Notes under the pieces: model-generated
The model's database searches: none
What the model saw: only the letters and a program-made list of their open reading frames with translations
Told to the model about the DNA's origin: nothing
Assembly: GCF_045679555.1 (NCBI RefSeq)
Contig: NC_092115.1
Coordinates: 36,960,728-37,024,727, forward strand
Reading direction: 5' to 3'
From: Salvelinus alpinus
Taxonomy: Eukaryota; Chordata; Actinopteri; Salmoniformes; Salmonidae
Length of the DNA: 64,000 bases
Shown here: positions 44,690 through 63,675 of the stretch, one piece after another
Layout: each line of letters opens with the position of its first letter
Numbering within the stretch: position 1 is the stretch's first letter
Made by a program: the position numbers and the translations under genes

Positions 44690-46340
44690 TTACAGTTTTA
44701 ATATATGTACATATCAATTGATCTAACTTCTATAATTCTCATACAAAATGAGAAAAAAGCTGGACTTTATCGCTGCCACAAAAAAAATAAAAAAATGGCA
44801 AGCAGATCAATCCTCCCTTCTTCTGTCCCCCTGGCCTGAATGCTATAACACAGACCCAGAGGCCTGAATGGGCAGATGGGCCCAGATATAGAGAATGGCT
44901 TCTGAAAGCCCACACAGGTCAAAAAGAGAGCCAAACAGCAGTCTCTACATCTGATCTCCAGAGGCTGATCAAACCTCAGGCTGATCAAACCTCGTTCCTT
45001 CTTTATGGAGTCTGATTTCTGGCAGAGGCTGACGGCTGGCATGAGCCGTGGATGTAGGTAGCAGGACCCGAGGCTTAGGGCCTCATCATCAGGGTTCCTC
45101 AAACAGAAAAGTGAGAAACCTTTTGGATGTATATACTGTATGCATTATGCAATGAGACCATCCAGGTGGTCCTCAGTAGCCCTCCAGCTCACCGTCTCAG
45201 CGAAATGTACTCTCAACGGAAGAGAGGATGGCTTAGGGAGGGAGGGGCTGAGGTCAGGGTGCTCGTCCAGGAGTGTAAAGGAGAAGGATGGGGGAGGTTA
45301 AGTTGGTGGAAGCAGAGGGAATCTTTCTTTCTCCTTGCTCCAGCCGGAGCTCTGTTTCAGACATTCCTGCTAAGTGCAAATCCCAAACTAAACAACTAGA
45401 GTCAAATGTACTCTCAGAGGAAGAGAGTACACCTTGACGTCACCGAGGTTTTTCCGGGGGCCAATGTAGCCAATGTTTCATAACATTGCATGGTTGGCCG
45501 CCAAACGCACACTTTGTCTAAGAAACTCACACCATATATCCCTGATTAAAGTGCACTCAGTAGCGTGGGAGGGGGGTGGGGGTTGGGCTGAGGGAGACGA
45601 AAAGCAACACAGCAGAGTGGAAGGGAAGAAGTCACCTGGTATAAGCCATCTGGAGGCTAAACTGATTGGCCACGTGCTGATGTTCTGAAGCTAACTTCGA
45701 GAAGAAGAGGGTGTAGAAAGTGTAAGGGGCTCGGGTTTCAAATCTATGGAGTGAATCACATTTGGGGGATGATCAGAGGTTAGAAGGTGTATTTCCCATC
45801 CCTCCATTTCTGCCATCACCAACAGAAAAGTATGAGGGAGAGAGGTTGTTAAGGAGAGTGGGGTAAATGTGTGCTCTGACGTTCAGCAGATTGTGAAATG
45901 TGTGTGTTGTTGAAGTGGTTATGTTCTTAGGGGCTTGGCAGAGCACATGTATGGGTGTACGAGTCCAAGTGGTTGTCTAGGGATGTGAGCATTCATCAGC
46001 CAACCTCTAATACAGATCAGAACAAAATCAGGGTTGAGACTATTTGCATCAGCAGACTGTATGAACAAAACTGTCTACAATTCACTCCCTGTCGGATAAG
46101 AAATTCTATTTTGTGTCTTGGTTTATACTAGTCACCCTCCCTACCCCTCAGCTGTGTGTATGTACTTATGTCTGCCTGTGTGTGTGTGTGTGTGTGTGCG
46201 CGTGTGTGTGTGTATGTGAATACCTTTACTGTTACTTATGGTCTCTCAGTGTTCATGTGTATCGATAGTGCCTGCCTATGTGGATAAATTCTAGGACAAT
46301 AAAGAGCGTGTGTGTGTGTACTCTCGCATGTCTCTTTGGC
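44690..46340 (-). other. dcaf8: probable dcaf8 3' untranslated region
   Basis: This stretch of 1.6 kb follows the dcaf8 stop and shows no recognised transposon, unlike nearly everything around it. It contains a (GT)n run at about 46177-46217. A minus-strand ATTAAA occurs near 44697, and an AATAAA near 44312 inside or beside the neighbouring TIR element. The short reading frames here (for example 45127-45399) have no family resemblance. The UTR assignment is inferred from position. Confidence 0.4.
46177..46217. repeat. (GT)n microsatellite
   Basis: About 40 bp of alternating GT with a central GCGC interruption, inside the probable dcaf8 3'UTR. Confidence 0.9.
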
Positions 46341-51646
<5,306 letters not shown>

Positions 51647-51649
51647 CTG

Positions 51650-52600
51650 AAAAACAAACGTACAGAGATGCCCACATTAGTTTTACATAGCAGGTTCTGG
51701 TGGAGTTTGTATTTCCAGTCGGCCAAAAGCAGAACATGGAGTAGCCAGCCAAATAGAAAAAGTAGCCAGCAAGGGAATTCCGGGCTTGGGCCAGAGGATG
51801 TGAATGGAGTGGAGCGGCTGTATGCCGTCTCTTTCGCTCCGGTACTGCTCAGCCACGAGCTCTGGGCATGCTCTGCACAGCATTTTTCATTTCCTTCATC
51901 ATTGTTCTTTTAAATTAGGCCTATTCTGTTGTATTTATTTAAAAAAAATAGTTTAGCAGTTTCAAAGTTGTCTATCAACTGTAAGATGGAAATCGCCACA
52001 GAGCCAGTTACAACTGAAGTATCTGATAATCAATAGAGTAGAGAAAAAGCTATTTGTTTTTTAACACAGCGGCCGCATCTCACCAGGTAGGTCCTTGTTT
52101 AATAGCCTACGACATGATGTTGAAATGTTGAAGCTTCTTACGATAGCCTACTTCAAAACCAAATGGAACATAGTCACAAAAGTAGATGGGGTGTTTGTTA
52201 AATTATCTTTTCAAGCAAAAAAATGAATGGAGCTAATTTGGAGCTGCATTTTTCTTTCCTGCTGAGCTATTTTTTGGGAAGCGGGAAAGGACGTTGAGCG
52301 CCAGAGAGGTGAGCAAAAACCACTCCAGGATTTCCAACAATTCCTCTGCTCTCATATTCTGGCTCAGGGGTCCCGGGGGGCATGCCCCCACAATAAACTG
52401 CAGAATGAGCTTTATTTTGGTAGCCTCTGGTACATTATAATGCCTTGATTCCATCTGAAACACACAGCTATTGAATACTTTAACCTCCCAAATTGGTAAA
52501 ATGAGTTGTGGTATTGAGTAGAAAGAGATGACTTTGCAATTAAAATGACTGAACGTTTATGAATTCAGTGTGTTAGTTGTTTTGGATAACATCTAGGCCT
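51650..52600. repeat. repeat-like sequence upstream of the first visible dcaf8 exon
   Basis: 'gtagccagccaaatag' occurs here and again at about 53741. 'atgagctttattttggtagcc' at 52406 resembles 53786. The segment 52480-52600 is repeated at 60470-60595. No upstream dcaf8 coding exon could be recognised. Confidence 0.4.
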
Positions 52601-52601
52601 A

Positions 52602-53278
52602 TACCGAACAAAAATATAAACGCAACATGCAACAATTTCAACGATTTTACTGAGTTACAGTTCATATAAGGAAATCAGTCAATTGAAATTAATTAATTAG
52701 GCCCTAATCTATGGATTTCACATGACTGGGCAGGGGCGCAGCCATAGGTGTGCCTGGGAGGGCATAGGCCCACCCACTTGGGAGCCAGGCCCACTCACTG
52801 GGGAGCCAGGCCCAGCCAATCAGAATGAGTTTTCCCCCACAAAAGGGCTTAATTACAGACAGAAATACTCCTCAGTTTAATCAGCTGTCCGTGTGGCTGG
52901 TCTCAGACGATCCCGCAGGTAAAGAAGCCAGATGTGGAGGTCCTGGACTGGTGTGTTTATAAATGGTCTGCGGTTGTTAGGCCGGTTGGCCGTATTGCCA
53001 AATTCTCAAATTGTGTAGTGTGACAAAACTGCACATTTTAGAGTGGCCTTTTATTGTCCCCAGCACAAGGTGCACCTGTGTAATGATCAAGCTGTTTAAT
53101 CAGCTTCTAGATAATCCATCCACCTGACAGGTGTGGCATATCTTGGCAAAGGAGAAATGCTCACTTACAGGGATGTAAACAAATGTGTGCATATGGAACA
53201 TTTCTGCTATCTTTTATTTCAGGTCATGAAAGATGGGGCCAACACTTTACATGTTGCGTTTATATTTTTGTTCAGTAT
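52602..53278. mobile_element. short non-autonomous Tc1-type element
   Basis: The inverted ends CGAACAAAAATATAAACGC and 'gcgtttatatttttgttcag' identify the family seen at 7422 and 10569. It is 677 bp, with no transposase, and the interior is partly unrelated (ggcccacccacttggg). The uninterrupted target survives at 60588-60596 in a related repeat. Confidence 0.85.
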
Positions 53279-54650
53279 ATATGATCAGGACTATTTTCTA
53301 AGTAAGACAGATTTAATGTTAAAAAAACGTGATTCAAGTCATATTTACAGTTGGTAGGGTTTTAGACCGGTCAATCAATCACTGTGGGTGGAAGGTGGTA
53401 GATTAGTAATCTAGTCAGAAAAAACAAATCTAGTCTACCCTTTCAATTGTATTTATTGTGGCAAAGACTAAATCTAGATTACTCTTTCAATTTAGTTTAT
53501 TGTGGCATAAACCTAAGAAAAAAGGCTGTGTTCTGTCAACTAAACATGGATTCCCTGTTGAGAAAATATAGAATTGCAGGAAAATGGTTTATGCACCCCC
53601 ACTTTTACACAAAGTCAGGCACCCATGAATAGACCTACAGGTAGGATTGAAGAATGAGGCAGTTGTTAAACATGGGCTTTGCTACACCGAAAGAAGCAGT
53701 TGACTACTCCATTGTCAACATTTTACTCAAATCAGTAGGCCTAGAGTAGCCAGCCAAATAAAAACTACAGGGTTCTACATATTTGTGCTGAAGGAGCTCT
53801 ATTTTGGTGGCCTCTAGTAAACAGCGAAATTACTAAATACTGTCATGACTGTATTTATTCCTAACAGAGAACGTGGGGAATGGTCAGTAGTGAGCTATAC
53901 AGTGGTTCCTCCTTTAAAAGTTGTGTCATACTGCAGCACACCTTGCAGGCTGCTGCAGCATTCTATGGCACATTATTTAATTGTCAGACATTTTTTTATG
54001 TTAATGCAAGTTAGTGCTAGTTTGACCACCAGAGGGCATCTTTGAGAAGCATTTGATAGTCTCCCATATTGGCATTACTAGCAAATTTAAAACCTTTTTG
54101 TAATAACATAGTACATGGGATTGATTTTAATAAATTTGGATTAATAAATTTGATTAATATTATGGTGTTTTTATTTAGAGAAAAACGAAACCCTCAAGGT
54201 TTCTGTTAGGATGGAATGGAAAATATGGCACTGTACAACGTGACGGTCAGGTGTAGGCTACAGCATAAGAGGATTGGAGGATTCTAAATTGTTTGCCTTC
54301 ATTAGACAACTTTGTCACAATATTTCTGTAAATCAGTGATATTTATTCACATAGTAATTTGTTATGGATCCATAACTAAAATCAACATCTGCATATTGAA
54401 AGAGTATTTTTAGCATTATTTGATTGAAAGCATAAAGATGTTGATGAAGAAATACAGTACAGTATATGCTTTTATATTTGGATAATAAAGCATTGAAAGC
54501 ATTTTGAAGATATAAGCCACCTGCATTTGTTTATTAGGTTACTGTGCAGTCTGACAAGTAATCATAGTAAACATGCTTGTCTCAGAGCAGCGCGAAACGG
54601 TGCTGAAATAGACATCCACAGCTGGAAGGCATATATATATAAAAAATGAT
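53279..54650. other. no gene recognised; mixed repeat remnants
   Basis: Includes repeat-like pieces ('gtagccagccaaataaaa' at 53741, 'gaccaccagagggcatc' at 54024) and AT-rich spacer. No exon or domain. Confidence 0.4.
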
Positions 54651-56147
54651 ATTTTGGAGATTATTTCATTTTAAAAAAAGTGAGCAATTGTAATCTGAAT
54701 AAAGGCCAAAATAATATTGATAAAGGTCATAATGCCCTCCCAGAAAGGCTCTATGAAGTCACTATCTCCATTCCAATGGAAGACACAGGGGTTTCAATAC
54801 CTTGGGATATTCATAACACCAGATCTGAATAGCCTTTTCAAGGAGAATTATCTTCCTCTCCTGGATCGAATCAAGAACGATCTCCAAACCTGGATCTCCC
54901 TCCCAGTTAGCTCAGTAGGAAGAATTAATGTCATCCTAATGTCATCAATTAATGTCATCATTCAGATAGAAGCCCAATCCTGTGGTTCATTGCCACTAAG
55001 CTCAATTATATTCATTAATAACTTTAGTGAAGTGGACAAATATGTTCTCACTCGCCTATAGTAGGCAACCCAGACTTGCCAAAAGCCCTGAGGGATGCCA
55101 ACTTTAATCTTTGGCATACTCTAGGAATCAGGACCTTTTCAGACCTATTTCATCAGAAGACCACTACACTGAAATCCTTTCAGGAGCTCTGCAGTGAATT
55201 CAATGTGCCAAGAACCAATTTTTTTAAATATCTTCAAATTAGAAATGTCATTTCCTCATTTACTTCCAAGAGGAGGTTTAGAACTCAGTTGAAACCCTTC
55301 TTGTCACAGCACAATCCATTAAAGGCAAAATATCTTATATCTATAGACTCCTTTCTGAGAAAGGAGGCTCCTCCTTTACTCCTTTGAAAATAATCTGGGA
55401 AAAGGACCTTGGTCTGACTCAGTGATGAGTTATGTGCGGAGGTTTATACTCCGCACATAGTGTATACTGCTCCTCTACTAATGTAAAAATGAAAGAATCT
55501 AATTACAAATTTTTGTACAAATGTTATTACACTCCCTTGAGACTCCATAGAATGAAAAGAGACATTTCTCCTAACTGTAAAAGACGTACCTCTGAAAGTG
55601 GAACCTATATGCATGTATTTTGGAGCTGTAGAGAGATTGCCAGATTTTGGCAATCTATACATACTGCTGCACAGAAAATACTAGATGTACAGTTTGATAT
55701 GACCCCGTGTATCTATCTTCTTAATGCCCAGCAGGACTTTGTTCTTGATCCTGACAGAGAAAATTTGCTTATGACCATTACATACTTTGCTAAGAGATGT
55801 ATTCTTCTATTGTGGGCCTCTAATACCTCTCCTACATTTAAAATGTGGATTGACCAGATTGTTGACTTTCTCCCTCTTGAAAAGCTTACTTATGACCTCC
55901 GCAAGAGACAGCCCAAGTTTGATAGACTCTGGTCTCCACTACATTTCAAATTGGACAGAGTGAATGGGGTGATTAGGGAGATGAGCAGATGCATGTTGTG
56001 TAAGGTGCTGTAAAATCTAAAAACTAATTATTTGCTCGTTGTCTCAGCTAAAGCTGGAAATAGCTAATAAGAACCTTGATAGTGCTGCTGCAAGTCCTAT
56101 ATTTTAAATGTTGTAATAATTATTCTTTGTGTGTATGTATGTATACA
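54650..56147 (+). mobile_element. L1-like LINE, C-terminal ORF2 fragment
   Basis: Three plus-strand frames in order: 54717-55061 (FQYLGIFITPDLNSLFKENY; LLDRIKNDLQTWISLPVSSV), 55076-55387 (DANFNLWHTLGIRTFSDLF) and 55432-56013 (a Cys-rich end: YMHVFWSCREIARFWQSIH). This is the region after the RT in L1 ORF2. Frameshifts and an internal deletion separate the pieces, and RT and endonuclease are absent. The 3' tail continues at 57785-57909 after a Tc1 insertion. Confidence 0.8.
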
Positions 56148-56150
56148 GTG

Positions 56151-57750
<1,600 letters not shown>

Positions 57751-57782
<32 letters not shown>
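57751..57782. repeat. (TA)n microsatellite
   Basis: About 32 bp of alternating TA right at the Tc1 right junction; it probably grew from the TA target and the L1 tail. Confidence 0.9.
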
Positions 57783-57785
<3 letters not shown>

Positions 57786-57909
57786 AATATTTTTTCTTTT
57801 CTTTAATTTTTTTTCTTTAAGTCTGTCACATCTGTGAATGTGGAATGTGTTTTGTTGGTTGATTGAAAAAAAGAAAACTTTAAACTTTAAATTGAAAAAA
57901 AAAGAAATG
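57783..57909 (+). mobile_element. 3' tail of the L1-like LINE
   Basis: T-rich then A-rich sequence ('gtctgtcacatctgtgaatg', 'gaaaactttaaactttaa', then A-runs) follows the Tc1 and fits the end of the LINE begun at 54650. Confidence 0.5.
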
Positions 57910-58971
57910 CCTCCAAAATATCCGGAGAAATTGCAGAGAGCCACGTCAAATAACATAAATACTCATCATAAACTTTGATGAAAGATACATGTTTTACATA
58001 GAATTAAAGATACACTTGTTCTTAATGCAACCACTGTGTCAGATTTCAAAAAGCTTTACGGCAAAAGCGCAATATTCAATAATCTGAGAACAGCGTTAAG
58101 CAACAAAAGGAAGCCATACAGTTACCCGCCAAATTGTGCAGTCAACAAAACTCATAAATAGCATTATAAATCTACACTTACCTTTGCTGATCTTTGTCGG
58201 AATGCACTCCCAGGACTCCCAAAAGAAATGTTTGTTTTGTTCGGTAATGCCCATCATTTATGTCCAAATATCTATTTTTGTTAGCGTGTTTGGTAAATAA
58301 ATCCAAAGTTAGGAAGCGCGTTCACTAAAAGCAGATGAAATGTCAAAAAGTTCCGTAACAGTCAGTAGAAACATGTCAAACGATGTATTGAATCAATCTT
58401 TAGGATGTTTTTAACATAAATCTTCAATAACGTTCCAACCGGAGAATTACATTGACTTCAGATGTGCAATGGAACAGAGCTCCCTCATGTGAACGCGCAT
58501 GGTCAGCTCATGGCAGACCTGACTCATTCCCGTCTCCTTCGGCCCCACTTCACAGTAGAGGCATCAGACAAGGTTCTACAGACTGTTGACATCTAGTGGA
58601 AGCCGTAGGAAGTGCAAACTGATCCATATCCCACTGTATTCGATAGGCGATGAGTTAAAAATCGACCAACCTCAGATTTCCCACTTCCTGTTTGCATTTC
58701 TTCTCAGGTTTTTGCCTGCCATATGTGTTCTGTTATACTCACAGACATCATTCAAACAGTTTTAGAAACTTCAGAGTGTTTTCTATCCAATACTAATAAT
58801 AATATGCATATATTAGCAACTGGGACTGAGGAGCAGGCAGTTTACTCTGGGCACCTTTCAGCTAAGCTACTCAATACTGCCCATGCAGCCATAAGAAGTT
58901 AAAGATTCCAATTGATAAAGTGTTTTTAGCTACGATCGGCCCCAACACCAATCAATACATTTGGGCAAAGT
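57910..58971. repeat. unclassified salmonid-type interspersed repeat
   Basis: About 1 kb without coding capacity, with phrases I recognise as highly repeated in salmonid genomes ('caatactgcccatgcagcc', 'gttgacatctagtggaag'). Ends were not identified, so the class is not assigned. Confidence 0.5.
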
Positions 58972-59436
58972 CGGGCCTCCCGGGTGGCGCAGTGGTCTAA
59001 GGCACTGCATCGCAGTGCTAGCTGTGCCACCAGAGATTCTTGGTTCGAGCCCAGGCTCTGCCGTAGCCGGCCGCGACCGGGAGGTCCATGGGGCGACGCA
59101 CAATTGGCCCAGCGTTGTCCGGGTTAGGGAGGTTTTGGCCGGCAGGGATATCCTCGTTTCATCGCGCACTAGCGACTACTGTGGCGGGCCGGGCATGCTG
59201 ACCAGGTCGCCAGGTGTACGGTGTTTCCTCAGACACATTGGTACAGCTGGCTTCCGGGTTGGATGTGCGTTGTGTCAAGAAGCAGTGCGGCTAGGTTGGG
59301 TTGTGTTTTGGAGGACGCATAGCTCTCGACTTTCGCCTCTCCTGAGTCCGTACAGGAGTTGCAGCGATGAGACGAGACTAACTACTACCAATTGGATACC
59401 ACGAAATTGGGGAGAAAAAAAAGAAAATAAAAGAAT
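58972..59436 (+). mobile_element. long tRNA-headed SINE of another family
   Basis: The head is 'gggtggcgcagtggtctaag' and the B-box 'ggttcgagcccaggctc'. The body carries 'tatcctcgtttcatcgcgc' and 'tggcttccgggttggatg', and an A-rich tail (gggagaaaaaaaagaaaat). Longer than the SINEs at 19990 and 29221, though the head and the 'gcacaattggcccagcg' block are shared. The 209-codon frame across it is not a gene. Confidence 0.82.
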
Positions 59437-60440
59437 TGTGGCAAAGTCGATAGCGTGCTGGACTTCGGGCTATAAACTTTGCACAGTAAGTAGCCACGCC
59501 CCGAGTACGGTCAGAGAGCGTGTCAGCCTGACAAAACCGTCCCTTTCGACCAGATTGCATAAAAGGATTGTTCAAGAAATTAACATTTAGACCAGAGAGG
59601 CGTGTAGCTGCAGCTCACATCCAAAGTGGTTCCAACTCTGAATATCAACACGAGGTGGAGGCGAGTAGCTCACCTCCCTAGACAATCACTGGTACAGCTG
59701 ATTAGCTGTCCTAAGTCAAATATCTAGAAAAGCACATTTAAGTGGGACCATTCTACTACTCTTCAAACCATCCTATCCTACTACTCTTCTCAAATCACCG
59801 CATTCTACTACTCTTATCACCAATGGGAACCATAAACACGGCAGGCTAGCCTATCTTCCAAGGAGCATCTTCCAGAGTGAACAACAGTAGAAGACGGGAA
59901 AGGGGGAACCCTTTTGGACAATCAGAGCTTTACAAGCTTGCTGCGGATTTGTGTGCAAAGTATATGATTACTGTGAGGCTAGTTTCTAAAATGTATCAAC
60001 AATAAGTGTCTCTTTCTCTCTCTCCCTCCATATCCTTTTGTAAAAAGCCACCATATTGTGTCAGTCACCTAGGGACCTTTTCCTAATGCATTAAGTGTGT
60101 ATGTTATCATTTAGTTTGCTAGTAAATAAATAAATAAACCAATTTGTGTAGTACTGAATCATAAGTAAGGCTGGGGTTTTTGCAGATGCAGGAGGTTACG
60201 ACTGTTCATAATGATGATATGATAAGAGGTTATGGTTAACATGTTGACTGTTTTATGGATGTGATAGGTAAAGACCTTTAAAGAGTTACCAGCTCCCGAA
60301 TTTAACTCTAAAGAACTGCTCTCGTGGTGCCCCAAATTCCTAATGAGTTCATTGTTACATGATTAATTTAAAATTGGGTAACAATTAAACATAATTGATT
60401 AGATAAATAACAGTCATCAGATTAATGAAAGTAAAGTCAC
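59437..60440. repeat. unclassified repeat with LTR-like features
   Basis: Contains a TATA-like 'gcataaaagg' (59567), a polyadenylation-like 'aaataaataaataaac' (60124) and a C/T-rich run (tctctttctctctctccc, 60008). This layout is compatible with a retroelement LTR, but no TG...CA ends, no target duplication and no protein remnants were found. Confidence 0.35.
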
Positions 60441-60618
60441 GACAATACTTTATAGAGTTTACCTCCCATATTGGAAAATGTAGATGTGGTATTGTGTAGA
60501 AAGACATCACTTTACAATTTAAATTACTGAACAATGTATGAATTCAGTGTTTTGTTAGTTGTTTTGGATATGGTCTAGGTCTATATGATCAGGACAATTT
60601 TCTAATTAAGAGAACATT

Positions 60619-60999
60619 TGTAACGGTTTTCTTCCAGGGGTGAAGGAGAGGACCAAAGTGCAGCGCGGCTAGTGTTAAACATGTTTAATAAAGAACAAGT
60701 GAAACACTACAAACAACAATACAAAATAACAAATGTGCAAAAACGGAGACAGACCTATCTGGTGCAGACAATCACAGAGACAGGAAACAAACACCCACCA
60801 AATCCCAACACAAAACAAGCCTCCTATATATGATTCTCAATCAGGGACAACGATTACCATCTGCCTCTGATTGAGAACCATATTAGGCTGGACATAGAAA
60901 CAGACAAACTAGACACACAACATAGAATTCCCACCCAGCTCACGTCCTGACCAACACTAAACAAGCAAAACACATAATAACTCTGGTCAGGACGTTACA
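60619..60999 (-). mobile_element. LTR-like element (solo-LTR structure) with 5-bp target duplication
   Basis: Starts TGTAACGG and ends CGTTACA. Identical pentamers ACATT flank it (60614-60618 and 61000-61004). On the minus strand it carries the same blocks as the element at 33465-33804, and a 'tctttattaaacatg' polyadenylation-like stretch. No coding region. Confidence 0.78.
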
Positions 61000-61057
61000 A
61001 CATTAAACCGGTCTTCTCTTGAGATTAAAGGCCCAGTGCAATCAAAAACTAGATTTC

Positions 61058-61126
61058 CTGTGTTTATATACATTTCCACACTGTGTTTATATACATTTCC
61101 ACACTGTGTTTATATACATTTCCACA
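61058..61126. repeat. 23-bp tandem repeat, three perfect units
   Basis: Units at 61058-61080, 61081-61103 and 61104-61126, each beginning 'ctgtgtttatatacattt', are identical. This is a small local minisatellite, too short and spacerless to be a CRISPR array. Confidence 0.92.
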
Positions 61127-61422
61127 CTGAGGTTGGAATAATACTGTGAAAATAATGATAATGCCCTTTTAGTGTAAGAGCTGTTTGAAAAGGCTGCCTG
61201 AAATGTTAGCCTGTTTTGGTGGGATTGAGTTTTGGCCTGCCTAGTGGCATCACCATCATGATTTGATATAAACAGATGCATTGGACCTTATGTCATTTAC
61301 CGTTTTTTTGCTACAATGTTTGTTCTTCAAATTATGCATTTAATTAAAAAACAGAAATTAAATAAATAGCCCACATTATCTTGAAAAATAAATTAATAGG
61401 TCAAATTGAAAAGTCTTAAGGC

Positions 61423-63675
61423 TGTCCTGACAAAAAAAAAAATCTTGGTCAACCATAAGTCCTCTGTTCAATTGGTCGAAATGTTTAAACGTATATTTTT
61501 CCATATAGACACACCCTATGTGTTTTAATAAAATCAACTATAGACATTGAGCTTGTCTGATGCTTAAACCTTACGGTTTGATGAAATAAATAAGACAAAT
61601 AAGACAAAAGCCTCACAAGGGCGCTAGAGATCTAGATAACCAGAAAAAAAAAAAAAACGTATTAACCAGACCCAACCATTCTCCTCTCGCTTCTGCTGGC
61701 TTTCGCCGGTTCTGCCATTACTCTCCTGAAGTAGCCGGTAATACGCTACACGAGTAGTTGGCAACCTTTCTCATGTTGAAAGCCAATTTATCCAACCATT
61801 TCTACTGATCTGCGTGCCATTTATGGTTTTCATATGCACATTTTCGTGAAAGTTTCATTTAACTTATAACATCTTCATATCTCAATCATTGTCATGTGGT
61901 TAATAAAAATTATATCCAAATCTAAATGAAAACCTAAAAAGTAACTTCTATTACCATTGCCAACGATGTAAAAATAGCCTACATAAAGCCAACAAATAAA
62001 AACATTGCAGCCTGCAGGTAGAAAATATCCTGATAAAAATAAATATCCTATTAATGACATTGGCAACACATGACCTGTCTGCAACGAACTTGAAACATTG
62101 TATCAACAATTGTGTCCAGCCCCGAAGTTTGCGCTAGCGAACTTGCTAGCGAACTTGCAACATCGTATAAAACATGCTGGGCCCTCAGTTATTTCCCTGC
62201 CAGTGAGCTCGGAACAGACACAGCTATAGGCTATTTGCGCAAGGGATAAGAAGCAGCGCTTGACTTGGGCAGGTGCTCACCGGAGCGGAGTACAGGTGTC
62301 AGTACAGAAAATCTCCCCCCTGCCAGAATTCTCCCCCCGTTCGAATTCTTCATTGCTGCGACTTGCTTGCTAGTTGAGATTTCTGCTCTTCACCCCGTTG
62401 TCAGTTTATCCTACATTTCACTGATCTTAGTACCAGAAAGCATTTTTGTCTGCAGTTTTCGGTTTGGCTATTTGTTTGTAAGTGTATATGGCGGTTCTAG
62501 CTTGTATGGCGCCCTGGGCGAACCCACCCTTCAGCGCCCGCCCCCGGCAAGATGCCGCCCTGGGCGACTGCCCATGTATCTAAATCCACTACTGATTTGT
62601 ATTAGTCTATAAATAAATCTCTTTGCCAAAATTCATCATCTCTCCGATGTCTTATTCGACTAGTATTTTTGAAAGTGTAAGGATAATAATAATTCAGCCA
62701 TAGCTGTTCTGAAATGTTTATTACTTGCCAACATTTTACTCCCTCTATGTTTAATATAACACAGATACATTAATTATTCATTGTGGTTGCCTACCCTGAC
62801 GTGAAGTATGTTCTATAGAAAGTACTTGACTCTGATGTGTGCCACAGAAAGTATTTGACAAAATTAAGGAAATTAGAAGGGGGGGGGGGGGGGACATTTT
62901 TGGCACAACACTGGCACCTCAAATGTTCTACTGTGCTCCTGTTCCTCTAATAGAATATTAGCTCAAAGGTATTGTGGAGCTCCTGCACCTAAATATAAAC
63001 AGTACCAGCATCCAAAATGAGTATCGGAACCTATTTCAGTCCAAGTCAAGCACCGATAAGCAGTAATCAGGTAGGCCTATTTTACGAAGTTTCCACTGGA
63101 TCAGTGCATGACATTTTTCGCTTTCACGCCGACTGGCTATCGAAAGGGAGAGAGCTGGAAAGATTTTTCAGGTAGCCTATAGGCCTACTTCTATGTGTGT
63201 GCGTTCTTACTCATCATTGACAGGAGCACTCCAAACAAAAAACAATGACTAAATTGCCAAATCTCATGAATGGAATGAAATTAAACAAAAACTTGGTGTT
63301 TCACAAGTATAGCATAGGTTGTGCACTCTGCAAACAATATGTTCACTCAGACAATGAGAAGACTGGAATAATAATATTGAATGCATTAAAATAATTACCA
63401 TAACCAAAGGAAAAACATTGTAGGTTAGAAATTATAGGAATTAACGGTAAATGTACTACAGGTGATCTACGTAAAGGGGAATTGACATACACTAACAATC
63501 AAACGCAAACAATTCACACAATGAAGTTATGAAACAATGAATGTGCACAAATTGGCAGAAGAGAGCACATTCTGGAGAGAGAAGTGCTTCGTGCATCTGG
63601 GTGCATGGTCAATCCGACGTCTGCATTGGCCATGCAGCATTTACGGTGATATGGCCTCAATAGAATTCAGGGCAT
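61423..63675 (+). mobile_element. hAT-like repeat, copy 2 of the 2274-6432 element (truncated)
   Basis: Matches copy 1 from 'ggctgtcctg...atcttggtcaacc' onwards, through 'attctgccattactctcctg', 'taaaaatagcctacataa' and 'cctataggcctacttctatg', to 'ttacggtgatatggcctc'. It lacks the Tc1 that interrupts copy 1. An interior G-run (62879-62894) is present. The right part is cut by a Tc1 beginning at about 63676, so no right terminus is seen. Confidence 0.7.

Larger units (their letters stand above)
60470..61300. repeat. repeat related to 52480-53400, with an LTR-like insertion
   Basis: 'tatgaattcagtgt', 'gttagttgttttggata' and 'gatcaggacaattttctaa' occur in the same order as at 52560-52600 and 53281-53300. 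The LTR-like element at 60619-60999 interrupts it. 61027-61300 is another common salmonid repeat. Confidence 0.5.

Noticed and set aside
58961..59590. 209-codon plus-strand frame
   Set aside because: Runs through a tRNA-headed SINE and its tail, a frame commonly predicted from this repeat with no protein family behind it.
61058..61126. CRISPR-like array
   Set aside because: Three 23-bp units directly joined without spacers in a vertebrate genome; a simple tandem repeat.
62879..62894. G-run as a functional G-quadruplex or regulatory site
   Set aside because: A single homopolymer in a decayed repeat, also prone to assembly error; nothing nearby suggests a function.
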